Part shown: positions 34,481 to 42,392 of the stretch, piece by piece
Layout of the letters: each line of letters opens with the position of its first letter
Position numbering within the stretch: position 1 is the stretch's first letter
Assembly: GCF_017676345.1 (NCBI RefSeq)
Contig: NZ_JAFFZM010000002.1
Coordinates: forward strand, 1-64,000
Source of the DNA: Streptomyces smyrnaeus
GTDB lineage: Bacteria; Actinomycetota; Actinomycetes; Streptomycetales; Streptomycetaceae
Length of the DNA: 64,000 bases
Direction: 5' to 3'
Notes under the pieces: generated by a model
Told to the model about the DNA's origin: nothing
What the model saw: the letters and a program-made list of their open reading frames with translations, nothing else
Database searches by the model: none
Position numbers and translations under genes: made by a program

Positions 34481-35062
34481 GTGAAGAGCGGGGCCCGTGT
34501 GGTGGCAGCCGCTGTGTGCGCTGCCGCACTCGCGTTCGGCACCCCGGCGGGGCCGACAGCGGCGGTCGAGCACCCGCACCTGGCCACCGGTCCGGACCTG
34601 GTCGCCGATGTCTCCGCCGAGCGGCTGGCACTGGCGGATGTCGTGGCCGCCGCGAAGTACGGGACGGGGAAACCGATCGACGACCCGGTACGTGAGCGTG
34701 CGGTGCTGGAGGACGTGGCGAAGCAGTCCGCCGAGCACGGTCTGGGCGCCCGCTGGGCCGAGGCGGTCTTCCGCGACCAGATGGCGGCCGGGAAGCGGGT
34801 CCAGCGCGGCCTGCACGCCCGCTGGGCGGCGCACCCGGCCGAGCGCCCCACCGAGCAGCCGGACCTGGCCATACAGGTGCGGCCCGCGCTGGACCGGCTG
34901 ACCAGCCGCCTGCTGAACGCGCTGGCTGCGGCTGCCCCGGCGCGCGACCACCCGTCGTGCGCCGCACAGCTTGCGACGCGCGGCACCCGTGCGGCTCGGG
35001 AACGGCATTTCGACAGCCTGCACACCGGAGCACTGCTGCGCGCCCTCACCTCCGTCTGCTGA
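34481..35062 (+). CDS. Secreted chorismate mutase (AroQ gamma type)
   Basis: The 193-residue protein has a signal peptide (VVAAAVCAAALAFG, cleavage near TAA/VEH) and an all-helical chorismate mutase domain. ERLALADVVAAAKYGTGKP and DDPVRERAVLEDVA supply the Arg, Lys and Asp/Glu of the active site, and FRDQMAAGKRVQ follows. It converts chorismate to prephenate outside the cytoplasm, a role not understood in free-living bacteria. Two Cys near the end (PSCAAQL, LTSVC) may form a disulphide. GTG at 34481 has GAGGAG with 7 bp spacing; an open frame continues further upstream without a signal-peptide-like start. Confidence 0.85.
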   Translation: MKSGARVVAAAVCAAALAFGTPAGPTAAVEHPHLATGPDLVADVSAERLALADVVAAAKYGTGKPIDDPVRERAVLEDVAKQSAEHGLGARWAEAVFRDQMAAGKRVQRGLHARWAAHPAERPTEQPDLAIQVRPALDRLTSRLLNALAAAAPARDHPSCAAQLATRGTRAARERHFDSLHTGALLRALTSVC

Positions 35063-35120
35063 CAGCCGGGAGCCTTCCGTCAGCTGAGCTCCTTCCACCT
35101 GCTGAGAGTGCCGTCCGAGA

Positions 35121-35143
35121 GAGTTGTAGGATGACTGGGCAAC
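35121..35143 (+). promoter_or_regulatory. Candidate operator of the FadR-type regulator
   Basis: GAGTTGTAGGATGAC followed by TGGGCAAC contains GTTG and CAAC half sites spaced as in GntR/FadR-type operators (TTGT...ACAA family). It lies about 50 bp upstream of the regulator's start. Autoregulation is inferred. Confidence 0.35.
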
Positions 35144-35191
35144 CGGGCGAATATCCCGGGAGGGCACTGAAGGGCTGAAGGAGCGGTAGAC

Positions 35192-35980
35192 ATGGCACTG
35201 CGGGCTGCGGGACGGCAGTCGCTCGTCGACACCGTCGTCGGTGAACTGCGGGCTCAGCTCGCAGCGGGCGAGTGGCCGGTCGGCGAGCGCATTCCGACGG
35301 AGCACGCACTGGCCGAGCAGCTCCAGGTCGGGCGGAACACCGTCCGTGAGGCGGTCCGCGTGCTGGTGCACGCCGGAATGCTGCGCTCACGGCAGGGCGA
35401 GGGCACCTTCGTCGTGGCCACCGCCGACCCCGGCGAGATCGTCCGAGGGGTGCAGCGCGCCGACGTACGGGACGTGCTGGAGCTGCGGATCGCCCTGGAG
35501 GCCGAGGGCGCCCGCCTGGCGGCTCTCCGGCACCAGCCCGCGGACCTGGAGCGGATGCGCGCCGCGCTCGCCGCACAGGCGGCCTTCCGCGACAGCCAGG
35601 GCCGGCCCACGCACGGGCAGTACGAGCTGTACGCGGAGCACGACATCGAGTTCCACATCGCCGTCGTGGACGCCGCGCACAACGCAGCGCTGAGTGCGAC
35701 GTACGCCTGGTTCAGCAGCTCGGTGCGGGACGCACTGGTCGCCTCGCTGCACGACCACCACATGCCCCGGATCCACGAGACCGACCACCACGACCTCGTG
35801 GACGCCATCGCGACCGGCGATCCGCAGACCGCCGAACGCGCCGCGAGAGCGCTGCTCGCCAAGCCGAAGCGGGCCGTGGAGGCACTGCTGGGCACCGGCG
35901 ACGGCGAGAGCGCACAGCCCGGAGACGCAGGACTGCCCGGGGAGGCCGGCAGTGCGGCCGGCTCGCCGAGCGGCGGCTGA
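35192..35980 (+). CDS. FadR-subfamily GntR transcriptional regulator
   Basis: The 262-residue protein has a GntR winged helix (GERIPTEHALAEQLQVGRN, TVREAVRVLVHAGML, RQGEGTFV) and an FCD ligand domain with metal-binding His residues (AEHDIEFHIAVVDAAHN, DHHDLVDAIATGD). FCD regulators sense carboxylates, often for catabolic or transport genes. AAGGAG precedes the ATG. It is followed 52 bp later by a CynX-type transporter, which it probably controls. Confidence 0.9.
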   Translation: MALRAAGRQSLVDTVVGELRAQLAAGEWPVGERIPTEHALAEQLQVGRNTVREAVRVLVHAGMLRSRQGEGTFVVATADPGEIVRGVQRADVRDVLELRIALEAEGARLAALRHQPADLERMRAALAAQAAFRDSQGRPTHGQYELYAEHDIEFHIAVVDAAHNAALSATYAWFSSSVRDALVASLHDHHMPRIHETDHHDLVDAIATGDPQTAERAARALLAKPKRAVEALLGTGDGESAQPGDAGLPGEAGSAAGSPSGG

Positions 35981-36032
35981 GCCCTCGCCCGTCCCTCGCA
36001 CCACCCTGTTCGTCGAGAAAGGCACCACCTTC

Positions 36033-37388
36033 ATGCCCCCGTCCCCGCGCCCCTCGTCTTCCGAGGAAGGGCTCTCCACCGAGGAGCTTCTCAAGGTCGA
36101 ACTGATCGACGCCGAGGAGGATCTGGCGCCCGCACCCTCCGTGGCGGCTGCGCGGAGAAGGCTGCGGTCGCATCCACTGCTGCTGCTCGTCGGCATCGTC
36201 CTCGCCTCGCTCAACATGCGTGCCGCGCTCGCCGGTGTCTCGCCCGTCCTGGGGGAGATCAGCGACGACTTCGGTATGACGTCGACGCTCAGCAGCCTGG
36301 TCACCACGATTCCGCTGATCTTCATGGGCGTCGTCTCACCGCTCGCCCCGAAGCTGGCGCGCCGGTGGGGCACCGAGACCGTGCTGCTCGGTGCGCTCCT
36401 GCTGCTGGCGGGCGGGATAGCGCTGCGCATCGCACCGCCGATGGTCGCGCTGTTCGCGGGATGCGCGGTGGTCGGTTCGGGCATCGCGCTGCTGAACGTG
36501 CTGATGCCCGGCCTGATCAAGCGGGACTTCCCGGAGAAGGCGGCCGGTATGACGGCCCTCTACTCGACCGCGATGATCCTGGGCGCGACCGTCTCGGCCG
36601 CCGCTGCCGTGCCGCTGGAGCACGCGCTGGGCGGCTGGCGCGGTTCACTGGTCTCCTGGGCGCTGCTGGCCGCGCTCGCGGCCTGCGTCTGGCTGCCCCA
36701 GGCCCTCCTCTCACGGCGCGGAGTGCGGCACGGCCAGGCCGCTGCCGTACCGGCCCCCGGCCCCGCTCCGGCGCACGGATCGGCTTCGGCGCACGGATCG
36801 GCGGCCCGACTGACCCGGTCCGCGCTGGCCTGGCAGATCACGCTGTTCATGGGCTCGCAGTCGTTGATCGCGTACGTGACCATCGCCTGGCTGCCGACCG
36901 TCTTCACCGACCACGGGATGAGCAGGGCGAGCGCCGGGCTGGTCTTCGCGTTCAGCACGCTGGTGCAGATGGGCGGTTCGTTCGTGGTGCCGACGCTGGC
37001 CGGGCGGATGCGCAGACAGCGACTGCTGTGCACGACAGTGGCACTGTTCATGGCTGCCGGAATCGCGGGGCTGCTGGTGGCTCCGGTGGCCGGCGCCTGG
37101 TTGTGGGCGACACTGCTGGGGCTGGGTCAGGGCGGTGCGCTCGGCATGGCGCTCACGCTGATGGTGCTGCGCTCCGGTGACGCGCACACTGCGGCACGGC
37201 TGTCCGGCATGGCGCAGACGTGGGGCTATCTGCTGGCTGCCGCCGGCCCTGTGGTGCTGGGTGCGGTGCATCAGGTGACCGGCGGCTGGACGGTGCCGAT
37301 CGTGCTGCTGCTGTGCGTGTGCGCTGGTCTGGTGCTGCTGGGTCTGGGTGCGGGCAGGGACCGCAGGATCGGCGGTACGGCCCACTGA
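36033..37388 (+). CDS. CynX/NimT-family MFS transporter
   Basis: The 451-residue protein has a 45-residue acidic N-terminus (EELLKVELIDAEEDLA) and 12 membrane helices. The first is LLLLVGIVLASLNMRAALAG, with the NMRAALAGVSPVL signature of the CynX/NimT cyanate/nitroimidazole family. A loop rich in Pro/Ala/His (APAHGSASAHGSA) separates the two halves. The substrate is unknown. Initiation at 36033 follows GAGAAAGG at some distance. It follows the FadR-type gene in the same direction, forming a regulator-transporter unit. Confidence 0.88.
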   Translation: MPPSPRPSSSEEGLSTEELLKVELIDAEEDLAPAPSVAAARRRLRSHPLLLLVGIVLASLNMRAALAGVSPVLGEISDDFGMTSTLSSLVTTIPLIFMGVVSPLAPKLARRWGTETVLLGALLLLAGGIALRIAPPMVALFAGCAVVGSGIALLNVLMPGLIKRDFPEKAAGMTALYSTAMILGATVSAAAAVPLEHALGGWRGSLVSWALLAALAACVWLPQALLSRRGVRHGQAAAVPAPGPAPAHGSASAHGSAARLTRSALAWQITLFMGSQSLIAYVTIAWLPTVFTDHGMSRASAGLVFAFSTLVQMGGSFVVPTLAGRMRRQRLLCTTVALFMAAGIAGLLVAPVAGAWLWATLLGLGQGGALGMALTLMVLRSGDAHTAARLSGMAQTWGYLLAAAGPVVLGAVHQVTGGWTVPIVLLLCVCAGLVLLGLGAGRDRRIGGTAH

Positions 37389-37440
37389 GTGCTACGGCGC
37401 ACCGAGGGGATGGCGTCGAGCCGGAACCGACGCAACGTCC

Positions 37441-37474
37441 AGCGGGTGGGAGCGAATGCTCGCGCCCACCCGCT
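37441..37474. terminator. Bidirectional hairpin between convergent genes
   Basis: AGCGGGTGGGAGCG (37441-37454) pairs with CGCGCCCACCCGCT (37461-37474) with a single mismatch and a 6-nt loop. It lies between the stop codons of the transporter (37388) and the ABC permease (37498) and can serve both. Confidence 0.7.
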
Positions 37475-37497
37475 TCTGTCCTCCCGTCCGGTGCGGC

Positions 37498-38220
37498 CTA
37501 CTCCTCCCCCGCCAGCGTCAGCGTGCGCAGCTTCTGCCCCGCGAAGAGGGTGCCGCCCACCGTGACGACCACGATGAGCACCAGCGCCGCGGGAAGCCCC
37601 ACCGACGAACTGACGTCCGCGCCGCTGCCCGCGACCTTCTCGGCGAGCGCGAGGGCCCACTGCTGCACGCTGAGCGTCTTGGCGCCCGGCACCAGGCTGC
37701 CGATGAGCGCCTCCCAGATCAGCGCGTACACCAGACCGATGACGACGGCGTGCCTGCTGACCGTGCCCAGCAGCAGGAACAGTGCGCTGTAGGCGATGGA
37801 GGCGACCACCGCGGCGAGTGCGTAGGCGACGGCGATCTGCTGGCTGTTGCCGTTCAGGACGAAGCCGGCAACGAGCACCGGCACAGCCGAGAACACGGCT
37901 GTCGTACCGGTGGCGACCACCAGCTTGGTGACGATGACAGAGGTGCGGGAGACCGGCTTGGAGAGCAGATAGACGACCGATCCGTCGTCGATCTCGGGTC
38001 CGATGGCGCCCGTGCCGGCGATCACACCGATCAGCGGCACCAGCGTGGCGAGCGCGAAGCCGCCCAGCAGTTCGCTGGTGACCGCGTCGTCGGCGCCGTT
38101 CATGGCGCGTACGGCGACGGCCACGACGAGCAGCAGTGCCGGCAGCGCACACAGGATGAGCGCACGACGGCGGCCGAGTAGCGCGCGATAGGTGAGCCGC
38201 GCGACCGTCGGGTTGTACAT
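37498..38220 (-). CDS. ABC-2 type permease subunit
   Basis: The 240-residue protein has six predicted helices, including LILCALPALLLVVAVAV, ATLVPLIGVIAGTGAIG and LPAALVLIVVVTVGG. GPEIDDGSVVYLLSKPVSR is the sequence typical of ABC-2 permeases whose pair exports an unknown compound. It starts 22 bp after the ATPase gene at 38243 and is last in a four-gene operon. Confidence 0.87.
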   Translation of the reverse strand: MYNPTVARLTYRALLGRRRALILCALPALLLVVAVAVRAMNGADDAVTSELLGGFALATLVPLIGVIAGTGAIGPEIDDGSVVYLLSKPVSRTSVIVTKLVVATGTTAVFSAVPVLVAGFVLNGNSQQIAVAYALAAVVASIAYSALFLLLGTVSRHAVVIGLVYALIWEALIGSLVPGAKTLSVQQWALALAEKVAGSGADVSSSVGLPAALVLIVVVTVGGTLFAGQKLRTLTLAGEE

Positions 38221-38242
38221 CTGGTCAGCTCCTTTCCGCCGC

Positions 38243-39193
38243 TCAGGCCGCGACGAGGTACGAGAAGACGCTCTCCAGGGACTCGTCGGAGGGCGAGACG
38301 GTGTAGAGCCGGATGCCGTGCTCCCGTGCGATGCGGGGCAGCAGCGTGGTGAAGCGGGTGAAGTCGACGGCCTGGATGCGCAGCGCCTCCTCGGCCTTGT
38401 CCACCTCGATACCCGCCGTGGAGGAGTCCGCGATGAGCGCGGCGGCCAGCCGCCGGTCGTCGCTGGAGCGCACCAGATAGCGGTGCGGGCGGTCGGTCAT
38501 CAGACGGCGGATCTTGCGGAAGTCACCACTGGCGGCGTGCCGCCCGGCGACGATGACCTCGATGTGGGAGGCGAGCTGTTCGACCTCCTCCAGGATGTGC
38601 GAGGAGAACAGCACGGTGCGGCCCTCGTCGCCCATCTTGCGCAGCAGTTCCATCAGGTGCATGCGCTGGCGCGGGTCCATCCCGTTGAACGGCTCGTCCA
38701 GCAGCAGCACCGAGGGATGGTGCACCAGTGCGGAGGCCATTTTCACGCGCTGTCGCATGCCCTTGGAGTAGGTGGAGATACGCCGGTCCTGCGCGTACTC
38801 CATCTCGACCGTCGAAAGAGCCTCGGCAGCCGCTGCGCGCGGATCGGGCAGGCCGTGCAGTTCGGCGTTGGCCAGGACGAACTCGTGGCCCGTGAGGAAG
38901 TCGTACATCCCCTCGCGTTCGGGGACCAGGCCGATGTGCCGGTAGGAGTCCTCGTTGCGCCAGATCGGCGCCGCCACCGTCGGCCTGCCCTCGGGACCGG
39001 GCGAGGGCTCCAGGGAGACGGTGCCGTTGGAGGGTGCCAGGAAGCCGCCCATCATGTGGATGAGCGTGGATTTGCCGGCACCGTTGGGGCCGAGGAGGCC
39101 GGTGACCCCGGGGCCGATGTCCATGGTGATGTCGTTGACCGCGACGACGTTTCCGAACCAGCGGGAGACGCGGTCGATAGAAAGAGTGCTCAT
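38243..39193 (-). CDS. ABC transporter ATP-binding subunit (second pair)
   Basis: The 316-residue ATPase has Walker A GPNGAGKST, signature YSKGMRQR, Walker B VLLLDEPFNGMD and switch His in SSHILEE. A 20-residue Gly/Pro insert (PSPGPEGRP) sits between Walker A and the Q-loop. The ATG at 39193 lies 49 bp after the first permease. It pairs with the permease at 37498. Confidence 0.9.
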   Translation of the reverse strand: MSTLSIDRVSRWFGNVVAVNDITMDIGPGVTGLLGPNGAGKSTLIHMMGGFLAPSNGTVSLEPSPGPEGRPTVAAPIWRNEDSYRHIGLVPEREGMYDFLTGHEFVLANAELHGLPDPRAAAAEALSTVEMEYAQDRRISTYSKGMRQRVKMASALVHHPSVLLLDEPFNGMDPRQRMHLMELLRKMGDEGRTVLFSSHILEEVEQLASHIEVIVAGRHAASGDFRKIRRLMTDRPHRYLVRSSDDRRLAAALIADSSTAGIEVDKAEEALRIQAVDFTRFTTLLPRIAREHGIRLYTVSPSDESLESVFSYLVAA

Positions 39194-39242
39194 GGGCGCA
39201 GCCCTATCCTTCGCAGGGTGGTGGCGGGCGACGGGCGGGAGG

Positions 39243-40187
39243 TCACAGCCCGGCCTTTCGGTAGCGGCGCAGCAGGAGGGCGTAGAAGCAGGCGACCAGC
39301 GCGACGAAGACGACGAGATAGACGGCGCCCTGGGTACCGGTGAGGGTCTGCGCGTCCGGGAAGCCGGAGCGGCCGTCCAGGAACCTGCTCTGGATGCCGT
39401 CCAGCAGCGTCCCGGGCGACCCCAGCCCGAGCCAGCCGATGGCACCGCTGTTGTCGGAGGTGAGGGCGATCCCCTGGAGCGCCGTGATGAGGAAGTACGG
39501 CACCGTGATCGCGACGATGATGGCGGCGATGCCGAAGCCGCGCCGCGGGGTGAGCGCGGCGATCCAGGCGGCGATGGCGGCGTGCAGCAGGGCGAACAGT
39601 GCGCAGAAGACGAGGCCTTGGACTGCTCCCTTGGTCTGGTCGCCGAAGTCGAGCTTCACCAGCAGGGCGCCGACGTACATGATCAGTACGGGCACGGCAG
39701 TGAACAGGAAGAGCGCCGCGGAGAGGGCCGCGTACTTGGCGGCCACGTAGTCGCTGCGCTCCATGGGGCGGGAGAAGTAGAGCGGCGTCGTCTTGAAGCG
39801 CAGGTCCATGGAGATGGCCTGTGGTGCGGCAGCGGCCAGATAGATGCCCAGCAACGGCTGCATCAGCAGCACGTACTCCGCGTATCCGACCTCCAGCTCC
39901 TTGCTCTTGGTGAGGGCCGCGACCGCCACCAGGATGGCGGCCGGTACGCACACCGCCGCGAACAGCAGCATCGGCAGCACCTTGGACTTCGCCGAGCGAC
40001 CCAGCCCGTAGGAGCCGCGCAGCGACTGGGTGAACAGGGCACGCCGGGCGTAGGAGCGGCCCAGCCGGGGGCCCTCGTAACCGCGGTAGCCGATGTTGTG
40101 GATGACGTCCTGGCCGCGTCCGGCAGTGGTGGCCTGGCCGTGCGCGGGGGCGGTCGTGGGGTGCGCGGGGGTGCGGTCAGGCGACAT
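39243..40187 (-). CDS. ABC transporter permease subunit (first pair)
   Basis: The 314-residue permease has a hydrophilic N-terminus with IHNIGYRGYEGPRLG, then six helices (MLLFAAVCVPAAILVAV, FLFTAVPVLIMYVGA, VYLVVFVALVACFYALL) and LRFKTTPLYFSRPMERSDY in the cytoplasm. The ATG at 40187 follows GGAG and lies inside the end of the ATPase gene (11-bp overlap), showing translational coupling with it. Confidence 0.88.
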   Translation of the reverse strand: MSPDRTPAHPTTAPAHGQATTAGRGQDVIHNIGYRGYEGPRLGRSYARRALFTQSLRGSYGLGRSAKSKVLPMLLFAAVCVPAAILVAVAALTKSKELEVGYAEYVLLMQPLLGIYLAAAAPQAISMDLRFKTTPLYFSRPMERSDYVAAKYAALSAALFLFTAVPVLIMYVGALLVKLDFGDQTKGAVQGLVFCALFALLHAAIAAWIAALTPRRGFGIAAIIVAITVPYFLITALQGIALTSDNSGAIGWLGLGSPGTLLDGIQSRFLDGRSGFPDAQTLTGTQGAVYLVVFVALVACFYALLLRRYRKAGL

Positions 40188-41157
40188 CGCCGGCGCTCCT
40201 TTCCGTGAAGACCTCGGAGATCTGGTGCCTGCGCTGCTCCATGCGGACCAGCCCCAGGCCGAGCTCGGCCGCGGTGTCCCGCACGGTGTCGAAGACCGAT
40301 TCGTCCGCGCCCTGGGCCTCACCGCCGATGTCGAGGGTGACCAAATGCCCGGCGCCTGGTGCCATGGCGCTGTCGGGTGCCGGCTCGTGCGGAACCAGCC
40401 CGGCCTTCCGAAGGGCGGTACGCAGAGCCGCGGTGCCGTCGGGGTGTTCGTCGGTGTCGGTGACCTCGACGGCCAGCACTGCGGTGCGCTGGGTGAACTC
40501 GGCGGTGGAGGAGGAGCGCAGCAGCTTGCCGCCGTCGATGACGACGATGTGGTCGCTGGTGCGCTCCAACTCGCCCAGCAGGTGCGAGGTCACCAGCACG
40601 GAGATCCCGAAATCGGTGTGCACGCGGCGGATCAGGCCGAGCATCTCGTCGCGGCCTACGGGGTCGAGTCCGTTGGTCGGCTCGTCGAGGAGCACGAGCC
40701 GTGGGTCGTGCACGAGCGCCTGCGCGAGCTTGACGCGCTGCTTCATGCCCGTCGAGTAACCGCCCATCGGCCGGTAGCGCTCCTCGTAGAGGCCGACGTG
40801 GCGCAGCGTGTCGGCGGTGCGCTCCCGAGCCGCGGTCGCCGGCAGCCCCGACATGCGCGCCATGTGGACGACGAACTCGGTGGCGGACACGTCCGGAGGC
40901 AGACAGTCGTGCTCGGGCATGTACCCCACCCGCTCCCGGATCGCGCCGCCCTGGGTGGCCACATCCATGCCGAGCACGGACGCGGTGCCTTCGCTGGCGG
41001 GGGACAGCCCGAGCAGGATCTTGATGAGGGTGGACTTTCCGGCTCCGTTGGCGCCCACCAGGCCGGTGACCCCCGGCTCGATGCCGACGGTCAGCCGGTC
41101 CAGGGCGGTCACCCGCGGGAACCGCTTGCTGAGGCTTTCGATCGCGATCACAGTCAC
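40177..41157 (-). CDS. ABC transporter ATP-binding subunit (first pair)
   Basis: The 326-residue ATPase has Walker A GANGAGKST, signature YSTGMKQR, Walker B LVLLDEPTNGLD and the His of TSHLLGE. A C-terminal domain of about 100 residues (AVLAVEVTDTDE) resembles the regulatory part of drug/lipid-type exporters. The GTG at 41157 is the first codon; another GTG lies two codons in. It heads the operon of two ATPase-permease pairs. Confidence 0.9.
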   Translation of the reverse strand: MTVIAIESLSKRFPRVTALDRLTVGIEPGVTGLVGANGAGKSTLIKILLGLSPASEGTASVLGMDVATQGGAIRERVGYMPEHDCLPPDVSATEFVVHMARMSGLPATAARERTADTLRHVGLYEERYRPMGGYSTGMKQRVKLAQALVHDPRLVLLDEPTNGLDPVGRDEMLGLIRRVHTDFGISVLVTSHLLGELERTSDHIVVIDGGKLLRSSSTAEFTQRTAVLAVEVTDTDEHPDGTAALRTALRKAGLVPHEPAPDSAMAPGAGHLVTLDIGGEAQGADESVFDTVRDTAAELGLGLVRMEQRRHQISEVFTERSAGDVA

Positions 41158-41540
41158 GCTTCGACGCTATGAGCCGATCGTCGCGTCCGCGTCAGACGCG
41201 GCGCCGGTTTCCGCACCGGCCGCATACCTCTCAGGTGCTTGGGTCGGTCCCCCTCAGGTCGGAGGACCCCGTAGGGGACGGGCCGGGCGGACGCGGGTCG
41301 GGCGGACGCGGGGCGTCGGGCGTCGGGCGTCGGGCGTCGGCGAAGACCATGATCCGGAGTTATCCACAGGCTGGGAGGGCCCCTTGACCCCGCCACGGGT
41401 CGATGTCACATTCATCGGTGTCAAGTTGCTCACGCACCGGCACAGCGTGGCGACGGACCGCACCCTGCCGAGGACCGCCCCCGGTTCGAGGACGACCAAC
41501 GCACCGATATCGACGATCACCCACGGACGGAAGGCCGGCG
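41158..41540. other. Intergenic region with short tandem repeats and one DnaA-like box
   Basis: This 383-bp divergent gap contains two 14-bp cgggcggacgcggg units (from about 41284) and then four gcgtcgg heptamers (about 41313-41340). A perfect TTATCCACA at 41360-41368 lies downstream of them. It must hold promoters for the leftward ABC operon and the rightward peptidase gene. No gene is seen. Confidence 0.5.
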
Positions 41541-42392
41541 ATGCGCGCGGCGACGATCGGTTATTCCTCCGCCGACCTGCGGAGGTTCCAAGAAGTACAG
41601 CAACTGGCCTACGCCTGCGCGGAGTCGGTGGCCGCCCGCCTGAAGCCGGGGGTGACCGAGCGGGACGCCGCCCGGATGCAGCGCGAGTGGCTGCGCGAAC
41701 GCGGTGTTCGGGACTGGTTCCATCTGCCCTTCGCCTGGTTCGGGGACCGCACGGCATTCACCGGCTTCAAGCTCCCGCTCCAGTTCTTCCCCACCGACCG
41801 GAAGCTGGAGCCGGGGATGCCCTTCATCCTCGACCTGGCGCCGATCCTGGGAGGCTGCACCTCCGACATCGGCTACTCCGGCTGCCTGGGACTCGACCCG
41901 GTGCACGAGCGGCTGATGGCCGACCTGCTGGAGCACCGCGAGCTGATCCTCAACGGCGTCCGGGAGCGGCGCTCGCTGCGGGAGATCTACGAGGACGTGG
42001 AGCGGCTGATGGTCACCCAGGGGTATGCGAACCGGCACCGCGCCTACCCCTTCGGCGTCATCGCGCACAAGGTCGACCGTGTTCCGGAGCGCCGCTGGTC
42101 GCCCACGGTCCTCGGCTTCGGCACCAATGCGCTGCGCGGGCTCGCACGGGACGCGCTGCACGGGCACCGGGACGGCTGGTCGCCCCTGTGGAGTCCGTAC
42201 CGCTTCTCGGACCACCCGCCGCAACCCGGGCTGTGGGCGGTGGAGCCGCATCTGGGGTTCCGCGGCACGGGCGCGAAATTCGAGGAGATCCTGGTCGTCA
42301 CCGACTCCCGGGACCCCGAGGAGAGCGCGTTCTGGCTGGACGACGATCTGCCGCATGTGCGGCGCCGGCAGAAGGAGGCACAGGCGGTATGA
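41541..42392 (+). CDS. M24 family metallopeptidase-like protein
   Basis: The 283-residue protein is a pita-bread-fold M24 homologue: LDLAPILGGCTSDIGYSG carries the paired Asp residues, and AVEPHLGFRG with KFEEILVVT carries later Glu residues. It is shorter than aminopeptidase P and lacks its N-terminal domain. GGAAGG precedes the ATG at 41541. The stop codon overlaps the start of the EphD-like gene (ATGA). A peptidase activity is plausible, but the substrate is unknown and may be non-peptidic, given the context. Confidence 0.75.
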   Translation: MRAATIGYSSADLRRFQEVQQLAYACAESVAARLKPGVTERDAARMQREWLRERGVRDWFHLPFAWFGDRTAFTGFKLPLQFFPTDRKLEPGMPFILDLAPILGGCTSDIGYSGCLGLDPVHERLMADLLEHRELILNGVRERRSLREIYEDVERLMVTQGYANRHRAYPFGVIAHKVDRVPERRWSPTVLGFGTNALRGLARDALHGHRDGWSPLWSPYRFSDHPPQPGLWAVEPHLGFRGTGAKFEEILVVTDSRDPEESAFWLDDDLPHVRRRQKEAQAV

